The position numbers and the translations under genes were made by a program. From Cristatella mucedo (taxonomy: Eukaryota; Bryozoa; Phylactolaemata; Cristatellidae), in contig WPIO01000121.1 in the NCBI GenBank assembly GCA_009760855.2, forward strand, positions 277,001 through 341,000: a stretch of DNA of 64,000 nt. The letters run 5' to 3'. The notes beneath the pieces are model-generated. The model was not told where the DNA came from and ran no database searches. It saw only the letters and a list, made by a program, of their open reading frames with translations. Of the stretch, positions 57,858 to 64,000 are shown piece by piece (the first letter of the stretch is position 1; every line of letters begins with the position of its first letter).

Positions 57858-58793
57858 GTGAACGAGCGCCGCGCCGCGTGCGGCCGCTCGGGCGAAGGCA
57901 CGGAAGGCCGCCGTCGAGCCGCAGCCGCCGCACGAGCTGCTGGCTGCGGGTCTCCGAATGGCGGTCGAAAATGGCCTCCGCCGCCGACTGCTGCTCTATA
58001 CTCCGCATTCACCGCACCGGCATGGCCGCCGCCGCTGCAGAGTAGAAGTGAATGAGCTCCGGATGGAGATGCTCTGTTATTTGCCGAATATTCGTCGTAC
58101 GGTATTAAATACGATAGTAGGATTTCTGCAATAAATGGAGATGATAATTTATAATAAATGTCACTATTAGTTATTGAAGATGGCGTGATTAATTTGACAT
58201 TACGTGCATATGATATTCGCCTGAGTTCGAACGGGAAGTAAGCGACGCAGGAGAGACGGCCTTGGCGTCTGCTCCGTGAACGATGAGCTCGTCGCGAGGC
58301 TGGCGCCTAAACTTGAACGAAGGGCGGCGCTCACGCTCAGCGGCGACGATGAAATATCAAATTCCTCCGTCAATCCTGCCCGATGTTTTTATAACGTGGC
58401 TGCCAGCAATTACGGCCGTAATTATTATATAATTATAGTATAGTAATCCTCATTTCCTGACTCTGAAAATGTCCATTTCCCGTTTTCCGTTCCATCCGCA
58501 GCAGCTTTTTTTCTTTGGCATCAAATAGATGCAGCGAAAAAATGAAAAAGCCTCGTAAATGGTACCTTCACGGCAACGACTAAATCGATGACGATCATGG
58601 CGTTTGACTGTGGCAAACATCTCGCGCTTGCCGTATCCTCCAACGACAAGCCAATATCCGGTGACAAAATTAGACGGACGGCCGAGCTAGCGAGTTTCCG
58701 GCGCCGATCGCTTGCACTATGCTCACTGTGCACAGGCGGCGATCAAGCAATGCGCATGAGATCGAGAGATGCGCACGAGATTGTCCATGCGCT

Positions 58794-58820
58794 CGAGAGA
58801 GAGAGAGAGAGAGAGAGAGA
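58794..58820. repeat. (GA)n microsatellite
   Basis: About 13 GA dinucleotides. Confidence 0.9.
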
Positions 58821-59077
58821 ACTGCGATCGAGAAAGCGATTGCAGACGTTCGCGGCGCTGGCGCACAGCGAGGATCGTTCGCGGCACTCTGCGGCGCAGC
58901 CGACGCGGCACTCTTAGCGAATTCCTCTGAGGCCTCTGAGGCCTCAGAGCGGCCGCGGTCGCGCAGACGCTGGTGCCATGTCAGCTGAGCCGCGGAGCGA
59001 CGCAGTCAACAGTCGGATAATTTGACAATTGAACGTTATTTCTCTAGCAGCCGACGAACCTCAGTAGCTACGACTGC

Positions 59078-59190
59078 TATGGAAGCAGGCGATAAAGAAT
59101 TGCCTGCTTCAGGACTCGAATCCAAGACCCTGCGCTTGCCAGGAGAGTATTACTTATCCATGCTCTGAGGCCACAGGAGACGCTGGCCAT
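59078..59190 (-). mobile_element. tRNA-like SINE head
   Basis: On the minus strand a tRNA-like head with B box GGATTCGAGTCC is preceded by GCCTCAGAGCATGGATAAG. It resembles the other SINE heads but lacks their body, so it may be another subfamily. Confidence 0.45.
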
Positions 59191-60049
59191 TCATTGGCTA
59201 TTCAGACCTGAAAAACGTTTCAATGGCGCCATAAGCTATTCAAGCCCTAGCCGTCTACGAAAGAGTAGTCCACTGACTTTAGTTTAAAGTGTCGTCGTGA
59301 AGTTTCGCAAGGTAGTTGCACAACAAAGCAGATTGCGGCGAAGAGATCACATTTTGAGCCTGCAAAGGCTGAATTCAGTGAGTCAGCAATCGGAGTCTGC
59401 CTCGTGCAGTCGTCTCCAGCAGAGTCGTTCAGAGGCGTAGTAATGTGTAAATTTGTAAAATCGACGCAATGCCGGTATTCATAACAGTGACAATAATACG
59501 CTCGCCATTTGCTAACCGGTAAAAACACGGCTGTCGTCTGCAGCGGATCTACCTGGCAGGATCTCGGAGCGCCACGTGCCTCAGCCGTCGATCACTCAGC
59601 AGCAGATCGACGAAACGGTCGCTCGGCGCTGGCCCTGCGGCAGAACCTAGCTGAGCGCCGGTCGCTTGCCGTCACTTCCGCTTAATTAAGCTTTACCTCT
59701 ACACCCTAACCGGGAATAAAATCCAACTAGTTTGTAACACTTAGACAGCCAGCGTAGCCAAATACTATCAAATCCTAGTTACCTGAACTTAATGCCGCCT
59801 GATATCTTCACGCCCATTGCGCCGAGTGCAAGAATGTGCTGGAAGCAGCAGCTCTACCGGCGTCGCTCGCCCTTGACACCGGATGGATTTCGCTCAGCAG
59901 CTAAGCGCTGATGAGAGCGTGCGCACGTCCGACATCTCGAGCTGCAGTTCCGCCAGACACCCGGCCGCCTCCCGCTCTCGCGTAGCTCTAAGCAAGCAGT
60001 TTCGGAGGCGGAGGCAGCGGCGGCGGCGGCGGCGGCAGCTGCAGCGTTG

Positions 60050-60143
60050 GAGGCGGCGGCAGCAGCGGCAGCAGCGGCAGCAGCGGCAGCAGCGGCAGCA
60101 GCGGCAGCAGCGGCAGCAGCGGCAGCAGCGGCAGCAGCGGCAG
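60050..60143. repeat. (GGCAGCAGC)n 9-bp tandem repeat
   Basis: About nine units of GGCAGCAGC, located 36 bp before the PAN-A relic acceptor. Confidence 0.92.
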
Positions 60144-60178
60144 CACTTCATGCGTGCGACGACTGCGACGACTTGTAG

Positions 60179-60460
60179 GAGCTGCGAAAAGCACGATCTT
60201 CGCGCGCCTCGACGTACGCCACGGCGACACTACGGCGATCGCCTCGCTGCGACCGCCGGCCGGAGCACCGGCACCCTTGGCTGCATCGCTGCGCCAGCCG
60301 GTGCGTCGCCGCCGCCGCCGCCGATGACGCCGCAGGACCGCAGTGCACCGCAGTCAGCTACTAAAAAAGCCGACTTTTAAATACGCCTGCGACCTCGTGA
60401 CAGCAGGCGGCGGGGCGTCGCCGGCGAGCGGGCGCGACGCAGTGCTGCTCCAAAGAAGTG
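60179..60460 (+). pseudogene. PAN-A exon relic, unit F
   Basis: Starts after ACTTGTAG and ends AAGTG|GTGATT. It has the same 8-nt deletion after the AASL codons as unit A. The stretch AAAAAAGCCGACTTTTAAAT replaces the codons after the AVSY position and brings stops. The 3' half (ACCTCGTGAC, GCGTCGCCGGCGAGCGGGCG) is well preserved. Confidence 0.68.
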
Positions 60461-61150
60461 GTGATTAGTGCCACCTCGCGGTCAGCCGACTTTTTACCGG
60501 AAGTAAATCGTCGCTGGCGTAGGTCTCCGTTCGCTCGCTTGCAGCCGATCACCGTCCGCTCCACCGCTGGCGTTCTTCCGCCGGTAAATGAGGACGGCGG
60601 ACTCTCCCTGCTCTTGGAGGAACAGGACCGCCGTTTAAATTTGAGGCTTCGCCAATAGTCACCCTAAGACAAGCTTTGGCAAAAAGAGAGAAGGACGTCC
60701 GAAGTTCACCCGTCGTGAAATGAGAGCAAGTGCCACGCGCCCGCACGAACGCGCCAAAGACAAGCACGCACCTGTGATGATCTCGTCACTCTAGAGAGAA
60801 AGCGTAGCTAAATATTAGCCTTCAATAGTCGCGATCGAATGCTTTAATTGGCAATTGCCGCTCGAAAGATAATGGGCAGCAATTTGAGGTCCAGGTCGGT
60901 AACTTTTTTTCTTCTTTTCTGAATAAAATACCGTTAGATCGTATAAACTAATTCGATAGATAATTGGACCTTAAACGAGCAGTATCTCTGCCCGATCGAA
61001 GATAAAATAAAAAAGCTTTGTACCCGTCACTGACAAGGAGACCGAGAAATAGAGAGCGGCGTGAAGAGAGGTGTAGGGAAATAAATAAAAAGAAACAAAG
61101 AAGAACGGTGCTGTGAGAAGGAAAAGAAAGAGAACAAGAAAACGGCGCAG

Positions 61151-61357
61151 GCGCAATGGGGTTAAGCATAACATGAAGACTGATGACGACACTGCATTCG
61201 TCAACAGGAGCGTCGCTGGCTAAGTGCAGCCTGGACTGCGTGCTTCAAAGCGACTGCATCGGATTCTACTTCCGTCGCGACGCACAAGCTTTTCGCCTGC
61301 TGCAGCCGCTCGCCCTGTCGCTGAATGAAGATGAACTGTTCCACATGACTCAAACGG
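61151..61357 (+). pseudogene. PAN-B exon relic, unit F
   Basis: From TTLHSSTGASLAKCSLDC to HMTQTG it aligns well with the gene B exon, with the ACGG|GTTCGC donor kept. The upstream part has lost about 5 nt, giving an out-of-frame TGA before the conserved part, and one PAN Cys is replaced (QAFRLL versus GACRLL). It proves that a unit with both PAN types existed. Confidence 0.62.
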
Positions 61358-61421
61358 GTTCGCAGACGTCAAACATCACCGCTGCCGCCCACTCACCCGT
61401 GCTCCAGCGTCCATTTTGTGC

Positions 61422-61422
61422 T

Positions 61423-61515
<93 letters not shown>
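61422..61515. repeat. (CT)n-(TA)n compound microsatellite
   Basis: CT repeats followed by about 33 TA dinucleotides. Confidence 0.95.
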
Positions 61516-61517
<2 letters not shown>

Positions 61518-61900
61518 AATTTATTATGGCAGCTGTGTGACTTAAATTCAGCGTAATCTCGTTACGCTGCTGTGATCACGGCGCTACAAGTGTGCGTTCA
61601 CTCGCTCATTTAGCTCTTCATACTCGCCTGTAACTTGCTAGCAGCGCCTGCGCTTGCATTGGTTCGACCCTTCAGCGTCAAACTTCAATATTACCTTGCG
61701 TCTTTCGTTATCTGAGAGCTCGAAGCTGGTTCAGTGCTGGTATGGTCAATGAGTAGCGACCATTGCACAACTGGAAGGCCACGGCTGAAACCGCGACGAT
61801 GGAGGCGGCATGCGTTACCAGCGTTCTCCAGCGGCGCAACGCGCGCGACCAACCACTGCTCTTGACTGCGCCTTTGATTTTCGTATCTCTTTCGCTGCAG
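61516..61900. other. unit F sequence where the mucin exon would lie
   Basis: No Thr-rich exon remains. Only about 540 bp separate the PAN-B relic from the microexon. Confidence 0.4.
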
Positions 61901-61930
61901 GCTTCGGAACACGTGGAATCGTAGCCTTAA
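61901..61930 (+). pseudogene. 30-nt microexon, unit F
   Basis: GFGTRGIVAL between CGCTGCAG and GTGAGT. The splice sites and length are intact even though the rest of the unit has decayed, and no N-terminal lectin exon follows. Confidence 0.6.
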
Positions 61931-63035
61931 GTGAGTACTGGGTGGAATGTATCACTCCTTTAGTTAATCAACGATTGAATTCTAGCTGCAATAATAATAA
62001 ATAGCAAGAAATATTCGGCAGAAAACAAGGAGCGAGCCCTGATCGGCCTCAACTTTACTCGCAGATGAGATTCGACGACGTAGTCGCCAGCTCGTCTCAC
62101 CCGTGGCAAGGTGTCTCACGTGACTTGTCACGTGCCCTGATCGGCCTCAGCCCGGTGGAGCTTAGGCAGCCTTCGCTTACTACGAGCAATTTGCCCTTGT
62201 CCTCGGACACTGACGAGGCTCAACGCTGATCGTAGCGACGACCTCCATCTGTAGCGATGTCGCGACTACGCAAGTGTTAAATCATAGTACGAAAAGGTCA
62301 TGCGGAGGTAATATTAACACCGCGATTACACTTTCGGGCAGTTCTAAACTATTCGCGGCGAGACTCAGCACACTGCACACTTGCACATCGTGCGTTCGCC
62401 GATGCCCGTATCGCCATCACGAAGAGGTTGGCTGCAGCCCTTTCTTCTTTATTCAAAAAGAGTTCTTTGATTTTTTCCTGCGATCGATTTGCAGTAGAAC
62501 GCATTTCGCTCTGTCGCAGTTCGCTGTTCGCTACGGGAGCACCGGGTCGATCGTGCCGATCGACCCAGGGGGGTCGATCGGCACGATTGCCGTCGCACCG
62601 GGTCAATCGGCGTGATCGACGACACACCGGGTCGATCGGGGCGATCGTCGGTGCACCGAGTCGATCGGTGCACCAGAGTGAGGGAATCTTGGACGCCGTA
62701 ATCTTTTAATCTCGCCGTTGCCGTTTAGTCTCAACCCTACCGTGTTGTTCTTGCGACATGGGAGGTGCGAAATAAATGGCATACGCAAAGCTCCAATCTT
62801 TGGGCTGCGAGTTGCCTGAGCAATGTCGCTGTTCGGCGCTCAGTAAATCAGTTACGTAAATGGGTTTTAGCGTAGGGATTTATCACGTATCCTATCACGT
62901 TAACCGAGGCCCAAATTTTGAAAGGGCTGGAAAGTGACAGTAGTGCTTTTTAGCATTTCTTAATCGTCAACCGTTGACAGTACTGTGAATGAATCCGGGT
63001 AAGGAAGTCCCGTCCCGCGGAAGCTGCCGAGTTCG
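61931..63035. other. unit F intron-like sequence
   Basis: No lectin N-half exon is found. CACGTG occurs near 62120. It contains the GGTCGATCG-rich repeat at 62530-62675. Confidence 0.4.
62530..62675. repeat. GCACCGGGTCGATCGG-type tandem repeat
   Basis: About four to five diverged units around GCACCGGGTCGATCGG, some also inverted (GGTCGATCG palindromic core). Confidence 0.8.
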
Positions 63036-63296
63036 TCAGTAAATGCCAACAGCTGCGTCTGGCCAGAATCTGCATATAGGAAGTAGAGAAGATTAGAGTA
63101 AAAGCCTGCTTGGCCTGAGATGAACTAAATGAGCAAGTGGCCAGTCTAAATTTTGCCTGCCACGCTACCTTGTGCAGACGCAGGATGGTGGTCAGCGCCG
63201 CGTTTGGTTTGGTTAAGGCGCTTGCCGCGACCAAGGTTGGAGCGAATATATTTCATCACTAATGGACTCTAGATGCGCGGCCTTTGTGAAACCACC
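63036..63296 (+). repeat. dispersed repeat R, copy 2
   Basis: Second copy of the repeat at 56553-56821, same orientation, 6.5 kb away. Confidence 0.75.
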
Positions 63297-63351
63297 TGAA
63301 TAGACTTTGCGTTCTCTTAGGAGCTATGCAAACGAATTACATATATAAATA

Positions 63352-63368
63352 CATTTGTATATATATTG

Positions 63369-63394
<26 letters not shown>
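63352..63394. repeat. (TA)n microsatellite
   Basis: TA-rich run with a GTATATATTG interruption. Confidence 0.85.
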
Positions 63395-63400
<6 letters not shown>

Positions 63401-63417
63401 GTATATACTACAATATA

Positions 63418-63469
63418 TACGCTACAGCAATATATATATATATATATATATATATATTGCTGTAGCGTA
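63418..63469. repeat. perfect 52-bp palindrome with a TA core
   Basis: TACGCTACAGCAA, 13 TA units and TTGCTGTAGCGTA form a perfect inverted repeat. Confidence 0.92.
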
Positions 63470-63599
63470 CCAGCGCTCTAACGCGCTTCAATCTGCTTTC
63501 GCTCTGTTTCAAATTTAGTGGAACACAGGCTAGAGATAATATTTCCACAGTCTGCTTTTAGTCCTCTTTAGAAAGCCCTATCATACTCGACCCCTCTCG

Positions 63600-64000
63600 G
63601 CACCGCCGCGCGTAAGCTCTCAGCGAAAGTGCTAGCGCACCGGAAGTGCTAGCGGCTAGAGCAGGAAGCGGAAGCAGCCGCAGAGCGTCGTCCGGCCCCA
63701 TTGCCCAGCAACGATCTGCCCGAAGCGAAGCTTCTCGATCGCCGCCGGTTTTCTTTCCGCTTTCCAGGCGCACGAGCGTGATTTACGTATCGGCTCGAGT
63801 CCAACTCCGGCTTCCGGTTTCTTCGACGGATCTCTGTGCTCGCACTTCACCGGACAGATTCGGCTACGTCAGACTGTAACATTTAGGCTCCCAATGTTCA
63901 CCATTGGATGATGCGCGAGCTTGCAAGTCATGACGTCAGCATCCGGTAATTACCCGAACTTTGCAGTGATAGCCGTCTACACAGTCTTACTTCAGCCACC
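63600..64000 (+). pseudogene. lectin C-half exon relic, unit F (runs to window end)
   Basis: After TTTCCGCTTTCCAG, codons for RDLRIGSSPTPASGFFDGSL and HFTGQI align with exon 6 of genes B and E. The expected phase-1 joining gives an early stop (GCG TGA), and further indels follow near 63855-63910. The equivalent of the GRYVS region reads GATGATGCGCGAGC. The window ends before the expected stop. Confidence 0.6.

Larger units (their letters stand above)
57858..60178. other. unit F intron 1
   Basis: 58545-58720 matches the intron 1 block of gene D and relic C2. It also has a GA tract (58794-58820) and a minus-strand SINE-like copy (59078-59190). A long triplet-type repeat (60050-60143) lies just before the PAN-A relic. 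Confidence 0.4.

Overview
The window looks like nuclear DNA of an invertebrate animal. Coding signal sits in short GT-AG exons separated by introns. There are no operons or ribosome binding sites. Long microsatellites, tRNA-derived SINE-like repeats and decayed non-LTR retrotransposons (L2/CR1-like) fill the spaces. I cannot name the species; a repeat-rich lophotrochozoan such as a free-living flatworm is one guess.

The main content is a tandem, same-strand (+) family of secreted chimeric proteins. One unit is: exon 1 (signal peptide); one PAN/apple-like exon of type A, type B or both; a large Ala/Ser/Thr-rich mucin-like exon; a 30-nt microexon; and two exons that together make an F-type lectin (fucolectin-like, discoidin-fold) domain ending at the stop codon. 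Every internal exon I could delimit is phase 1-1, so exons can be lost or gained without breaking the frame. Three units splice in silico into uninterrupted reading frames: gene B (8.7-15.7 kb, 351 aa, PAN-B), gene D (28.1-43.0 kb, 617 aa, PAN-A) and gene E (43.9-52.8 kb, 659 aa, PAN-A).

The rest are relics: unit A (0.4-7.3 kb), C (18.1-19.1 kb, a partial copy of the end of B), a further relic at 21.0-23.4 kb, C2 (25.8-27.3 kb) and F (57.7 kb to the window end). Only gene E keeps a complete F-type fucose-binding signature, H-x26-R-x-D-x4-R with the vicinal Cys pair, and that signature spans its last splice junction. B and D have changed these positions. The family therefore appears to hold one plausible sugar-binding member plus diverged or decayed sisters.

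Between and inside the units lie many 3' fragments of one L2-like LINE with a hairpin tail (1.8, 3.7, 24.2, 24.6, 29.3, 36.7-39.2, 45.8 and 53.7-54.7 kb). There are four pieces of a second LINE, four SINE-like copies, LTR-retroelement pieces (10.2-11.3 kb), a tyrosine-kinase-like relic (9.5-10 kb), a 17-bp tandem array that begins at a splice donor of gene D, and an intronic array of eight CACGTG boxes in gene B. All exon calls are by eye from splice signals, paralogue comparison and domain patterns; no transcript or database evidence was available.
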